DNA of 59,217 bases from Riemerella anatipestifer_E (GCF_009932355.1 NZ_LEKU01000015.1:1-59217); one strand, 5' to 3'; counted from the stretch's first letter, positions 27,445 through 36,617 are shown. Translations and numbers: made by a program. Notes: generated by a model not told the origin, from the sequence alone.

Positions 27445-28401
27445 ATGAAAGTAACAGAACATATAAAAAAATCAGAAGGTAAAACCTTATTTTCGTTTGA
27501 GATATTACCTCCATTAAAAGGTCAGAATATAAAATGTATTTTTGATGCCATAGACCCTCTTATTGAGTTTAATCCTAGCTTTATAGATGTTACCTACCAT
27601 AGAGAAGAGTATGAATATGTAGAGGTAAAAGATGGTTTGCTAGAAAAAAGAGTGGTAAGAAAACGCCCTGGTACAGTGGGGATTTGTGCCGCAATACAGA
27701 ATAAATATAAGGTAGATGCTATTCCGCATATCCTTTGTGGTGGCTTTAATAGAGAGGATACCGAGAATTTTTTAATTGATTTAGATTTCTTAGGCATAGA
27801 TAATGTCATGGCACTGAGGGGCGATGCGGTGAAATCCGAAATTTATTTTAAGCCAGAGAAAAACGGTCATGCCAATGCTTCGGATTTAGTAAAACAAATA
27901 CAGGAGATGAATCAAGGTATTTATTTGGATACCAGTTTAGAAAAAGCGGCTCCAACCAACTTCTCCATAGGTGTGGCTGGTTATCCAGAGAAGCATATGG
28001 AAGCAGCCAGTTTTTCTCAAGACATCGGTTATCTTAAAAATAAAGTAGAGGCAGGAGCGGATTATATTGTAACTCAAATGTTTTTTGACAATCAAAAATA
28101 TTTTGATTTTGTGGACAGATGCCGTTCTGAAGGGATAGAAGTCCCAATTATACCAGGGCTTAAGCCTATTGCGACTAAAAGTCAGTTGAGTCTTATTCCG
28201 CATAGATTTAAGGTAGATTTACCAGATGATTTGGTAATAGCAGTTACGAAAGCGTCTAGTAATTCTGAAGTAAAGGAAATAGGTGTAGAATGGTGTATAG
28301 AGCAAAGTAAAGATTTAATGAAAAACGGAGTGCCTATTCTCCATTATTACTCTATGGGCAAAAGCGAAAGTGTAAGAAAAATAGCAGAAGCTATATTTTA
28401 A
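27445..28401 (+). CDS. metF: methylenetetrahydrofolate reductase
   Basis: 318 aa from the ATG at 27445 (MKVTEHIKKSEG); the frame extends to a TTG at 27421 without support. A TIM barrel typical of MetF begins LFSFEILPPLKG, with DVTYHREEY, the FAD/folate-site region ALRGDAVK and DYIVTQMFFDNQKYFDFVD, and the C-terminal GVPILHYYSMGKS. It reduces 5,10-methylene-THF to 5-methyl-THF for MetH. It lies 32 nt after the large MetH subunit in the riboswitch-led operon and is followed by a strong terminator. Confidence 0.95.
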   Translation: MKVTEHIKKSEGKTLFSFEILPPLKGQNIKCIFDAIDPLIEFNPSFIDVTYHREEYEYVEVKDGLLEKRVVRKRPGTVGICAAIQNKYKVDAIPHILCGGFNREDTENFLIDLDFLGIDNVMALRGDAVKSEIYFKPEKNGHANASDLVKQIQEMNQGIYLDTSLEKAAPTNFSIGVAGYPEKHMEAASFSQDIGYLKNKVEAGADYIVTQMFFDNQKYFDFVDRCRSEGIEVPIIPGLKPIATKSQLSLIPHRFKVDLPDDLVIAVTKASSNSEVKEIGVEWCIEQSKDLMKNGVPILHYYSMGKSESVRKIAEAIF

Positions 28402-28412
28402 GATTGATATTG

Positions 28413-28448
28413 GTTCAGGCTATCGCAAGATAGCCTGAACGTTTTTTT
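28413..28448. terminator. intrinsic terminator of the metH-metF operon
   Basis: Perfect 12-bp stem GTTCAGGCTATC / GATAGCCTGAAC with GCAA tetraloop, followed by GTTTTTTT. The T-run overlaps the stop of the convergent ketoacyl synthase gene. Confidence 0.95.
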
Positions 28449-29631
28449 AGTCAATTTCCTTTGAAATCAATAGGCTTACAGCATTTCCTCCAAACCCAAC
28501 TGCATTTACTAGTATATTATTGATTTTCTTTTCTTTGGTTATATTTTCTTTTTCAATAAAAGGAATCTCAATGAGTTGCTGGTGTTCTAACATCAGTAAA
28601 GCCAATTCTAAACTCAAAATTCCAGATGCTCCAAAGGTATGCCCTATTTTCCATTTATTAGTGGTAATGAAAGGCGTATTATGATGAGCAAAAACATCTT
28701 CTATGGCAAATCTTTCGGAGGTATCACCTTTAATAGTTCCAGGGGAGTGCATCACAATGGCATCTACTTTAGACTTGTCAATATTTTGAGTCGCCATCTC
28801 CATCGTCATTCTAAGACATTCAGCCCTTTCGGAAATAGAGATGTTATGAGTTAAAGGCTCCGAAGCAACGCCTATCCCTGTAATATAAGCGAATGGTGGT
28901 CTTTCGCCTATGAGTTTACCAATCGCCATAGCACCAGCACCTTCGCCTAAGACCATCGTATTTTCTGTTTTAGAAATATCTCCAGCAAGGCAAGGATAGT
29001 TTTTGTCTAGGCGATGAGAGTAGATTTTAAGGGCTTTCATTTGAGCAATACTAAAAGGTGTTAAAGAAGCCTCGGCACCACCCACCAAAAACTGATTGGT
29101 AAATCCAGCCTTTATCCATGCAATACCATTAACCACCGAATGCAAAGCCGTAGAGCAAGTAATGGAATGAGAAAAGTCTGGACCCGTAATACCTAAATCC
29201 TGAAGCACCCAAGTTGAAATATTACCCAAAGTGGTAAGTGGAGAGGTTAGAGTAGGAGTTTTTCCTGTTTCTAAAAAAGTTTGGTAGAATTTTTCAAAAC
29301 TTTCAGTAGCACCTCTGGAGGAACCTAAATTTACTCCAATATTATCGTTAGTATTCCATAGGGCTTCTTTAAAGGCCATTCTTGAAGCAAGTATGCCGTA
29401 CAGTACAGAAGGGTCTAGCTTTTTGTAAGAAGGGTGTTCTTCTTTTAAAGCATTCAGATGAGGTATTATGCTATCGTGCAGTTTTCCCATTAAAGTAATC
29501 TCTCCGTTGGAAAGTTCTTTTTTTAAGTAGGTTTTGTTATCACAATAGGCACTCCAAATATCTGTTTTGTGCATGCCTAGAGCAGATACACTGCCAAATC
29601 CGTAAATACCAATAGCCTCGTCTAGCTTCAT
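28447..29631 (-). CDS. beta-ketoacyl synthase (KAS I/II-like), divergent from bio genes
   Basis: 394 aa condensing enzyme of the thiolase fold. The nucleophile Cys lies in DFSHSITCSTALHSVVNG. The two histidines are in MHSPGTIKGDTSERFAIED (usually written HGTxT) and KWKIGHTFGASGILSLELAL. The triad is complete, so it should be active in Claisen condensation on acyl-ACP. The usual ACP and fatty-acid genes are not next to it; instead bioF starts 107 nt away in the opposite direction. It may supply a pimelate precursor or serve a separate lipid pathway. A TATCTTTG element is on the minus strand at 29658-29665. Confidence 0.85.
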   Translation of the reverse strand: MKLDEAIGIYGFGSVSALGMHKTDIWSAYCDNKTYLKKELSNGEITLMGKLHDSIIPHLNALKEEHPSYKKLDPSVLYGILASRMAFKEALWNTNDNIGVNLGSSRGATESFEKFYQTFLETGKTPTLTSPLTTLGNISTWVLQDLGITGPDFSHSITCSTALHSVVNGIAWIKAGFTNQFLVGGAEASLTPFSIAQMKALKIYSHRLDKNYPCLAGDISKTENTMVLGEGAGAMAIGKLIGERPPFAYITGIGVASEPLTHNISISERAECLRMTMEMATQNIDKSKVDAIVMHSPGTIKGDTSERFAIEDVFAHHNTPFITTNKWKIGHTFGASGILSLELALLMLEHQQLIEIPFIEKENITKEKKINNILVNAVGFGGNAVSLLISKEID

Positions 29632-29657
29632 CTGTCTAAATCTGTTTTAAGAAGGAG

Positions 29658-29665
29658 CAAAGATA
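29658..29665 (-). promoter_or_regulatory. -7 element of the ketoacyl synthase gene
   Basis: TATCTTTG on the minus strand matches TAnnTTTG, 27 nt before the start at 29631. It faces away from the bioF element at 29701-29708. Confidence 0.45.
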
Positions 29666-29700
29666 AAAATATGAGATGGACTGAATCTACTTTTTAGCGA

Positions 29701-29708
29701 TATTTTTG
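29701..29708 (+). promoter_or_regulatory. -7 element of the bioF operon
   Basis: TATTTTTG matches TAnnTTTG, 30 nt before the bioF ATG at 29739. Confidence 0.5.
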
Positions 29709-29738
29709 TACTTTAGCCCCAGAATTATTCCCTTTAAA

Positions 29739-30896
29739 ATGAATATTCCCAAAAGATTGTTAGATAAAATTTCCGAACGAAAAGAAAAAAATGCGTGGCG
29801 AGTGTTAACGGAATACACAGGCGAATATGTAGATTTTTTTTCTAATGATTATCTAGGTTTTTCTAAAGAATCTTTGTTAGAAGATGATAAAGTTGCTTCG
29901 TATCCAAAGGCATTGGGAGGCTCTACGGGATCTAGACTATTGTCTGGCAATTTGTCTATTTTTAGAGAGGTAGAAGAGGTTATTAAAGGCTTTCATCAGT
30001 CGGAAGCAGCTCTTATTTTCAATTCGGGATATAATGCTAATTTAGGCGTGCTTAGTGCTTTACCTCAAAGGAATGATTGGGTATTGTATGATGAACTTTC
30101 TCACGCTTCTATACGAGATGGCATTCGGTTGTCTTACACACAATCTAAAAAGTTTAAACATAACGATTTAGAAGACTTAGAACATTTACTTAAAAACAAA
30201 AAAGAAACATCAGTTGCAGGAGAGATTTACATCGTTACAGAATCTGTTTTCTCTATGGACGGCGATGCTCCTGATATTGAGGCTCTTCTGAATCTTGCTC
30301 AACGCTATGGAGCTTATGTTATTATAGATGAGGCTCACGCTTTGGGTGTTTTTGGAGAATATGGGAGCGGACTGAGCCAAGTATGGTGTCAGCATTCGGC
30401 TTTGCTTTGTAGGGTGGTTACTTTTGGTAAAGGTTTAGGGTGCCACGGTGCGGCGGTGCTTTGTTCGGAATTGTTGAGAGAATATCTTATCAATTTTGCA
30501 AGGAGTTTTATTTATACTACGGCTTTGGATAGTCATTCGGTGCTCTCTATTTTAAAGGGATATAAAGCCCTTAAAACTCAAACACATCAAAGAGAAAAAT
30601 TACATACGAATATCGCTTTTTTCAAAAGCGAAGTAGAACGCCTAGGGCTTAAAGATTACTTTATTTCTAGTAAGGCTCCTATACAAGGTATGCTGGTACA
30701 GGGCAATAGTCAAGCTAAACTATTGTCTAAAACTTTGGAAGAAAACGGCTACATTGCCAAAGCAATACTCTCGCCTACCGTTCCCGAAGGTAAGGAACGA
30801 TTGAGATTTTGCATACACGCTTACAACACACCTTCGGAGATAACGGGAGCTTTAGAAATTGCCCACGATTTTATCATTTCTAATGTAAAGAAATAA
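29739..30896 (+). CDS. bioF: 8-amino-7-oxononanoate synthase
   Basis: 385 aa from the ATG at 29739 (MNIPKRLLDKISERKEKN); a TTG start at 29706 would lie inside the promoter element. It is a PLP-dependent alpha-oxoamine synthase. Motifs are FFSNDYLGFS, GGSTGSRLLSGN (about residues 60-71), IIDEAHALGVFGEYG with the cofactor Asp, and VVTFGKGLGCHGAAV with the PLP lysine. It condenses a pimeloyl thioester with alanine, the first step of the biotin ring pathway. BioD and BioA follow in the same operon. Confidence 0.92.
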   Translation: MNIPKRLLDKISERKEKNAWRVLTEYTGEYVDFFSNDYLGFSKESLLEDDKVASYPKALGGSTGSRLLSGNLSIFREVEEVIKGFHQSEAALIFNSGYNANLGVLSALPQRNDWVLYDELSHASIRDGIRLSYTQSKKFKHNDLEDLEHLLKNKKETSVAGEIYIVTESVFSMDGDAPDIEALLNLAQRYGAYVIIDEAHALGVFGEYGSGLSQVWCQHSALLCRVVTFGKGLGCHGAAVLCSELLREYLINFARSFIYTTALDSHSVLSILKGYKALKTQTHQREKLHTNIAFFKSEVERLGLKDYFISSKAPIQGMLVQGNSQAKLLSKTLEENGYIAKAILSPTVPEGKERLRFCIHAYNTPSEITGALEIAHDFIISNVKK

Positions 30897-30900
30897 ACTT

Positions 30901-31518
30901 ATGAAACTATTTGTTACAGGCATAGGTACAGAGGTTGGCAAAACTATGATTTCTGCCATATTGGTAGAGGCTTTAGGAGCTGATTATTGGAAACCTATAC
31001 AAGCAGGAGATTTAGACTTTTCGGATACAGATAAAGTGAAAAATTTAGTTACTCGTACAGATGTATCGTTTCACCCAAATGCTTATGCCCTTAATACACC
31101 TGCTAGTCCGCATTATTCAGCAGAATTAGATGGTATATCTATCAATCTTGAATCTATGGTAGAACCTCTTACCGATAACGATTTGGTGATAGAAGGTGCA
31201 GGCGGTGTGATGGTTCCCATAAATGATAAGGATACTTTTTTAGATTTTATTAAGGAAGATTATAAGGTGGTTTTAGTTTCTAGAAACTATTTAGGAAGTA
31301 TCAACCATACTTTAATGACTTACGAAGTGCTTAAAAATAAAGGCGTTGATTTTTTAGGTATTGTATTTAATGGAGACGCCAATCCTTCTACGGAACAGAT
31401 TATCATCTCTAAAACTCAACTGGAAGTAATAGGTAGGGTAGCGGAAGAACCTATATGGGATAAAGAAACAGTACGAAAATACGCTTCTATTTTTAATGCT
31501 AATTTTTTCAAAAAATGA
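30901..31518 (+). CDS. bioD: dethiobiotin synthetase
   Basis: 205 aa P-loop enzyme. The Walker A variant is FVTGIGTEVGKTMISAIL (about residues 4-21). The substrate region has YWKPIQAGD, and the second loop contains VIEGAGGVMVPINDKDT. It closes the ureido ring of 7,8-diaminopelargonate with CO2 and ATP. It lies 4 nt after bioF and overlaps bioA by 4 nt (ATGA at 31515-31518). Confidence 0.93.
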   Translation: MKLFVTGIGTEVGKTMISAILVEALGADYWKPIQAGDLDFSDTDKVKNLVTRTDVSFHPNAYALNTPASPHYSAELDGISINLESMVEPLTDNDLVIEGAGGVMVPINDKDTFLDFIKEDYKVVLVSRNYLGSINHTLMTYEVLKNKGVDFLGIVFNGDANPSTEQIIISKTQLEVIGRVAEEPIWDKETVRKYASIFNANFFKK

Positions 31519-32795
31519 ATTGGAACGAAAAAGATTTAGAATACAATTGGCACCCTTACACACAACATAAAGGGCTAAAAGAACTCCCTGTTATTGTGAA
31601 AGGTAAAGGCGAGTTTTTATGGGATACCAATGACAAATGCTATATAGACGGCATTGCCAGTTGGTGGGTTAATCCGTTTGGGCATAGTAATCCTGTTTTG
31701 GCAGAAGTTATTTATAACCAGCTTAATACTTTAGAGCATGTGTTGTTTGGAGGTTTTACGCATACCAAAGCAATTGAACTTTCAGAGCGGTTATTAAGTT
31801 TATTGCCCTCTAATCAAAAAAAAATATTTTACTCGGATAATGGTTCTACAGCGGTGGAAATAGCCATCAAGGCAGCCCTCCAATTTTTTTATAACAAAGG
31901 TTTAAAAAAAACTAAGATTATTGCTTTTGAAAATGCTTTCCATGGAGATACCTTTGGAGCAATGGCGGCTAGTGGGATTTCATTTTTTACCGAAGCATTT
32001 AAAAACTCCCTTATAGAAGTAGAAAGAATTCCTGTACCTACCAAAGGAAACGAGGAAAGATGCATTAAACAATTTGAAACTTTGGTAAAAACAGATGAGT
32101 TTGCGTGCTTTATTTTTGAACCATTGATACTTGGTGCGGCAGGAATGCAAATGTACGATGCAGAGCCTCTCAATCAATTGATTACTATTGCTAAACAAAA
32201 CCAAGTGTTTACCATAGCTGATGAGGTTATGACGGGCTTTGGTAAAACAGGTAAAACTTTCGCTTGTGAATATCTTTCTCAACAGCCAGATATGATGTGT
32301 CTTTCTAAAGCTCTAACGGGGGGAACTATACCTATGGCGGTTACTAGCTTTTCGGAGGAGGTGTTTCAAGGGTTTTATGATGATGATGTTAATAAAGCCT
32401 TGTTTCATGGGCATACTTTCACGGCTAATCCTACGGGCTGTGCGGCAGCTTTAGCGGCTATAAATCTCTTGCTTACAGACGAAATGCAAGGGCATATTAA
32501 ACGGGTTCATCAGTCTCATATGAAGTTTTTGAAACAATTAGAAGGGAAGAAAGTGGCTAATGCTAGAGTGCTAGGTGTTATTTTAGCATTTGAGTTAGAG
32601 GTAGACGGTAAGCACGATTATTATGGAAATTTAAGAAACAGGCTATATCAGTTTTTTATAGAGCAAGGGGTAATTCTTCGCCCTGTGGGTAATACGATTT
32701 ATGTATTACCGCCTTATACCATTTCTGATGAAAGCCTCAATATCATTTACCAAAAAATATTGGAGAGTATAGATAAATTTGGAGAGGTTTTATGA
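31515..32795 (+). CDS. bioA: adenosylmethionine-8-amino-7-oxononanoate aminotransferase
   Basis: 426 aa class III aminotransferase. Motifs are WHPYTQHKGLKELP at the N-terminus (BioA signature), IASWWVNPFGHSNP, YSDNGSTAVEIAIKAALQ, FTIADEVMTGFGKTGK and the PLP lysine in MCLSKALTGGTIPMAVT. It makes 7,8-diaminopelargonate using SAM as amino donor. The order bioF-bioD-bioA lacks bioB and pimelate genes, which must be elsewhere. Confidence 0.95.
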   Translation: MNWNEKDLEYNWHPYTQHKGLKELPVIVKGKGEFLWDTNDKCYIDGIASWWVNPFGHSNPVLAEVIYNQLNTLEHVLFGGFTHTKAIELSERLLSLLPSNQKKIFYSDNGSTAVEIAIKAALQFFYNKGLKKTKIIAFENAFHGDTFGAMAASGISFFTEAFKNSLIEVERIPVPTKGNEERCIKQFETLVKTDEFACFIFEPLILGAAGMQMYDAEPLNQLITIAKQNQVFTIADEVMTGFGKTGKTFACEYLSQQPDMMCLSKALTGGTIPMAVTSFSEEVFQGFYDDDVNKALFHGHTFTANPTGCAAALAAINLLLTDEMQGHIKRVHQSHMKFLKQLEGKKVANARVLGVILAFELEVDGKHDYYGNLRNRLYQFFIEQGVILRPVGNTIYVLPPYTISDESLNIIYQKILESIDKFGEVL

Positions 32796-32846
32796 TGAGA
32801 ATTATAAAGAATAATTACCTGTTTCAATAAAAAATAATTTAAAGAT

Positions 32847-33410
32847 ATGATACATCAGTATAAAAAAATAGGTTATTCCTTTTTAATGGTAGTAATTACT
32901 TTGCTAGTGGCGTGCAAAGGGGAGAAATCTAACCCTAAGCCATTACCGAAAGAAGATAAATCGCTAGTAATTCAAAAAACAAAAGAGGTTAAAAAGCTTG
33001 CCAATTTACTCATACACGAAGTAGTGAACAGATTACCTGAATCTGACACCCTTTACATTGCAGTGGAAAAGCAGCATTCTATCTGTGGTAACGATGATCG
33101 TTTTAATGGTACAATGGCTCCTAATACCGAAGCAAAAGAAATTAGTATAAATTCTACAGAGGCCTATGAACCGCTTTATAAAGTTAAAAACACAACAGTA
33201 GTAACAGGAGGGCTTTTAGATGAGAATTATTTTAATGCTGATTCAATGAAATTTAGCTTTAATCTTTCAGAAGAAAAAAAGCCAGTCTATTTATTGGATT
33301 TTGTTTCAATTAAAAATGATAAGATAGAAGTAATGATAAAGCATAATGATAAAGAAAAAGCTCATATCACTGTAGTTTTTAAGAATAATCAGTGGGTGGT
33401 TTTAGATTAA
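32847..33410 (+). CDS. lipoprotein of unknown function (187 aa)
   Basis: A lipoprotein signal (SFLMVVITLLVAC, Cys at residue 23) is followed by a charged linker and a small domain (about residues 50-187) with YIAVEKQHSICGNDDRFNG and a C-terminal strand ending HITVVFKNNQWVVLD. I do not recognise the family. It lies 51 nt after bioA on the same strand and may be read from that operon, but nothing links it to biotin. A bidirectional hairpin terminator follows at 33575-33597. Confidence 0.65.
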   Translation: MIHQYKKIGYSFLMVVITLLVACKGEKSNPKPLPKEDKSLVIQKTKEVKKLANLLIHEVVNRLPESDTLYIAVEKQHSICGNDDRFNGTMAPNTEAKEISINSTEAYEPLYKVKNTTVVTGGLLDENYFNADSMKFSFNLSEEKKPVYLLDFVSIKNDKIEVMIKHNDKEKAHITVVFKNNQWVVLD

Positions 33411-33470
33411 AACTACATACTTGACTTAATGGTTAGAAATAAACCTCTCTAGTGAATTTCAACAGCATGT

Positions 33471-33564
33471 TTGTCCTTACCGTAACAGACTATCCGTTAG
33501 CCTAAGGACAGACACCCCGTTACGGTAAGGACAGATACTCTGTTCTGTAGCATTCGGTAAAAGG
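33471..33564. repeat. four units with 23-bp period
   Basis: Units start at 33471, 33494, 33517 and 33540. The two central units share CCGTTA and AAGGACAGA; the first contains the inverse TGTCCTTACCGTAACAG, and the fourth is diverged. The array lies downstream of the HU-like gene at 33622-34341, just as the 22-bp array lies downstream of the HU-like gene at 20228-20611. Confidence 0.6.
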
Positions 33565-33574
33565 TAACAAAATA

Positions 33575-33597
33575 GGCTACTCATCTAATGAGTAGCC
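33575..33597. terminator. hairpin terminator between convergent genes
   Basis: Perfect 10-bp stem GGCTACTCAT / ATGAGTAGCC with a 3-nt loop. T-rich sequence on both sides; the plus-strand tail is TTAGTTTT. Confidence 0.7.
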
Positions 33598-33621
33598 TTA
33601 GTTTTATTAAAATACTTTTTA

Positions 33622-34341
33622 CTAGACAATAACCACGGGATTAGGCAGTCGTTCTGTTCTTGGTTCCTTTAGTAAAACGGAACCCGTGCTGCTTTGTGTG
33701 GTAATACTTAGCTCATAATTACCTGCTTCTAAATCTGCAGGAACCAGTATGAGTAACCTTGACGGCTCATTAAGCACAATATGTTCTGCTGAGAGTTTCA
33801 CTTCTTGCTGAGTGTCTAAGTTTTTAAAGACGATACCATTTTTAGGACTGTCGCCGTCTATTTTAATATAAGTGCCTTTAATTTCGGCATTCTTACCTTT
33901 AGTGAGTGTGCCGTCTGCTTTGCCTGTGGCTTTGTCGGTAATGCTGAACACACTCATTGGACTAGATTGTTCACCTAGGATTTCTACCTTAGTGTCTGCT
34001 ACCGCTTTTCTAAGGTCTAGACCTTGGTTCACATTTACATACACCGAATGCTTCTCCTTATCCCAAGTCTTATCGTAAAATACGCCTTTAATGGCAGGAC
34101 GCATATACACCAGTCCTGTATTTACGCTATACCCATTAAGTACCAATTCCGAGGCTTTGCGGTTAAAACGAGTGATAATATCTACTGCCGTTTCAGTTTG
34201 TATCTCCATGCCTTCTTTTTTAAGGGCTTCTATGATTTCTGTAATGCCAAGACTACCACCTAGAAGGGGTACGGCTACAAAATCGTTAGGGTCATCTTTG
34301 GTCAATAGGTTGGGACGCAACCATGCTTTTAGTGTATTCAT
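33622..34341 (-). CDS. HU-like DNA-binding protein with C-terminal Ig-like (DUF4469-type) domain
   Basis: 239 aa. Residues 1-120 fit an HU/IHF-related fold of the Bacteroidetes type (GGSLGITEIIEALKKEG, TAVDIITRFNRKASELVLNG). Residues about 130-239 look like an immunoglobulin-like beta domain (GTYIKIDGDSPKNGIVFKN, LLILVPADLEAGNYELSITT, ending TERLPNPVVIV). This HU-Ig arrangement is known from Bacteroidetes, where its DNA targets are poorly understood. It follows the surface pair 35475-36161/34390-35451 on the same strand (48 nt gap), so locus 3, like locus 2, combines a surface pair with an HU-like protein. Confidence 0.75.
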   Translation of the reverse strand: MNTLKAWLRPNLLTKDDPNDFVAVPLLGGSLGITEIIEALKKEGMEIQTETAVDIITRFNRKASELVLNGYSVNTGLVYMRPAIKGVFYDKTWDKEKHSVYVNVNQGLDLRKAVADTKVEILGEQSSPMSVFSITDKATGKADGTLTKGKNAEIKGTYIKIDGDSPKNGIVFKNLDTQQEVKLSAEHIVLNEPSRLLILVPADLEAGNYELSITTQSSTGSVLLKEPRTERLPNPVVIV

Positions 34342-34389
34342 AAGTGTAAAATTTTAATGTTAGATAAATGTTAGATATTTATATGATAA

Positions 34390-35451
34390 TTATTGTACAA
34401 AATGTAAACGAAAGTTTCGTTCTCCTGTTGCAGGTTTCATTGTATATCTTGTATGCTGATGTATATAATAATTTGTGCCTTGTTTTAAATAAATAAATGC
34501 CCCATTACCAGTAGTAGTTGCAAAATAAGTATTTACAACTTTTCTATCTTCATAAAAGAGATTATGCACATCCATTGAGAAATAATTTAAATCCGTTATT
34601 TGTATCCATGCTGATGCAGAGCCTTCATCTGCATTTCCTCCATTATTGATGTTGTTATTTTGCATATAAAACCATCTGGAAACTAAAGTGTACCAGCCTG
34701 TTTTAGGAACAGTATAGGGACCGTAAACCACTGCATCTTGCAAGTCTATTTCATATGGTTTTCCATCACCACTCCATATCGCGTCAGGGACAGCATAGTT
34801 AGGAGCTTTTAGAGCGGTACTTGTCCAACTAGCTTTACCTTCGGCATCACTCGTTAAAACTTTTCCTTCGCCTTGGGTGCCGTCTGCTATCTTTACTCCT
34901 CCAGCCACATCTAGCTTAGTAGTTGGGACATCAGTACCAATCCCTATATTCCCTGCTCCCTTAAACACTAGATTATTAGACCCTAGAGTTACCGTTCTAT
35001 TCCCTGCTAGAGTGCCATCTGCAGTGTAGAGGTTAGTAGATACCCCTCCGTCACTACTCAATCTTACCCATTCCCCATTGGCAACACTGCCCGTAGGAAA
35101 AGTTTGATTAGGATTTTTAAAGTAATAGAACCCTGGGCTTACACTCACTTGCTTTCCTCCCTTACTGGTATCAGATACCGTAAGACCTGTCCCCGAGTTA
35201 TACACCACCATACCATCAAAGTAGTTAGAAAACTTACCTGGATCAATTGAGGAGAGTTTAAATTCCCAAGTGGTTAAATTGGTAGTAGGAAAATACAACC
35301 CCTTTCCTAGAGTATTAGAAAACTGATTAAAATAAGAGGCGTCCATAAAGGGGTTTTCTCCTCCTATAGTATTAGTAGATTGATTTTGAACTTGAATTTG
35401 GGCATTAGCTGTAAAAAAAGCCAATAACCCTAATAAGATGATTTTTTTCAT
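34390..35451 (-). CDS. secreted protein, second gene of surface pair, C1q/TNF-like C-terminus (353 aa)
   Basis: A signal peptide (IILLGLLAFFTANAQ) is followed by the N-terminal module shared with the 300- and 636-aa paralogues (NPFMDASYF, GKGLYFPTTNLTTWEF, FDGMVVYNSGTG, GFYYFKNPNQTFPTGSVANG). A VGIN-type linker (NIGIGTDVPTTKLDVAGGVK) comes next. The last 130 residues form a separate beta-rich domain (YGPYTVPKTGWYTLVSRWFY, then AFIYLKQGTNYYIHQHTRYT and NFRLHFVQ) resembling C1q/TNF-like trimeric heads. That C-terminus is absent from the two paralogues. Surface trimer is the likely form; function is unknown. Confidence 0.7.
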   Translation of the reverse strand: MKKIILLGLLAFFTANAQIQVQNQSTNTIGGENPFMDASYFNQFSNTLGKGLYFPTTNLTTWEFKLSSIDPGKFSNYFDGMVVYNSGTGLTVSDTSKGGKQVSVSPGFYYFKNPNQTFPTGSVANGEWVRLSSDGGVSTNLYTADGTLAGNRTVTLGSNNLVFKGAGNIGIGTDVPTTKLDVAGGVKIADGTQGEGKVLTSDAEGKASWTSTALKAPNYAVPDAIWSGDGKPYEIDLQDAVVYGPYTVPKTGWYTLVSRWFYMQNNNINNGGNADEGSASAWIQITDLNYFSMDVHNLFYEDRKVVNTYFATTTGNGAFIYLKQGTNYYIHQHTRYTMKPATGERNFRLHFVQ

Positions 35452-35474
35452 AACGATATAATTTAAGATAATAC

Positions 35475-36161
35475 CTAGTAGCTACCGCCGATAAGGTACC
35501 AAATAGCACTATTTTCATCTTTTGGATCTTGTAATCCTGCCATGAGGATATGGGCTTTGCCAGAAGCCAAAGCGTTAACATTCTTAGGCTGATTGGTTCC
35601 AGAGTAAGCTAATGCAGTATTGTGCTGATTGTTTACAGAAATTATTTTCCCTATATATTTTTTAGGGTCTGGAAGGACTATTTGCTGGTCTCCAGTTTGT
35701 GCTAAAGCAAAAGTATTAGGCACGCTCCATTCTGCAATATTGGCATGTGCTACTTCTCTAATATTACCAGTAATAGATTGTAGCGTAGCTCCTCCTGTAG
35801 TACTAGTAGCTTCTGCTCCCAACTTTACCCAAACCCCTCCTTTAAAGAAGTAAAAGCCCGTAGCATCTACATTAGCTGTGGTTCCCGAAGCAGTACCGTC
35901 TGCCACAGAGCTAATGTAAAGCAAAGTAGATTCCGCTACACCCGACCCCATGTTGGCAGCTCTCAAACGGCTGACCCTAGGAATTAGCACCCCTTCTACA
36001 GTAGAAGCCGTGCTTAGACTATTAGCGGTATTCGGTTTTATTTCTAAAGTGGCTTGGGGCTGAGATTCATTGATGCCTACTTTACCATCATACTGCCCAT
36101 AAGCCATTAAACCTAGACCTAAAAAGGCACATACACTTAGTTTGGTTGTTTTTGTTTTCAT
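35475..36161 (-). CDS. secreted protein, first gene of a repeated surface-protein pair (228 aa)
   Basis: Signal peptide (TTKLSVCAFLGLGLMAYGQ) and GKVGINESQPQATLEIKPN as in the paralogues at 1094-1771 and 20773-21429. The C-terminal third closely follows the latter (TGNIREVAH, EWSVPNTFALAQT, IISVNNQHNTALAYSGTNQP, HILMAGLQ, WYLIGGSY). Function is unknown. It is the first gene after leader copy 3, with the conserved AT-rich stretch directly before its ATG. Its partner starts 23 nt downstream. Confidence 0.7.
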   Translation of the reverse strand: MKTKTTKLSVCAFLGLGLMAYGQYDGKVGINESQPQATLEIKPNTANSLSTASTVEGVLIPRVSRLRAANMGSGVAESTLLYISSVADGTASGTTANVDATGFYFFKGGVWVKLGAEATSTTGGATLQSITGNIREVAHANIAEWSVPNTFALAQTGDQQIVLPDPKKYIGKIISVNNQHNTALAYSGTNQPKNVNALASGKAHILMAGLQDPKDENSAIWYLIGGSY

Positions 36162-36576
36162 AACATTTAATTTTAGAATTGTTGATATTTAATTGTTTAA
36201 GATTATAGAGGTTAGATATTGGATTTTAGAGGTTGGAGGTTCGGTTTAAGGGTTGATGAGGCTGTACTAAGTTCTAAACTCTGAAATCTATCCTCTACCC
36301 TAAAAAAATGCCTCCCCCCTCTCAACACACACAAAACGAGGAGGAAGGCTAAAACAGAAAGAGCATTACACTCCCCCTGAGCACTAAAAGCACCCAACAA
36401 GAACGACCATGTTATGAGACAAAACAATGGTGCTTTTAGTAAGTATTGATGAAAGCTAAATTTAGAATGGTGTAAATACGAAAAGCCCCCAACGAAAGTT
36501 GGCGGAACCGTATTTGGGTTTAACGATAAAAGTTTAAGTAAATTTCTATATAATACAACGCATACCCACGAAACTA

Positions 36577-36613
<37 letters not shown>

Positions 36614-36617
36614 ACGA

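Noticed and set aside
33471..33564. Short regular repeats as a CRISPR array
   Set aside because: Period is 23 bp, units are diverged and there are no spacers or cas genes.
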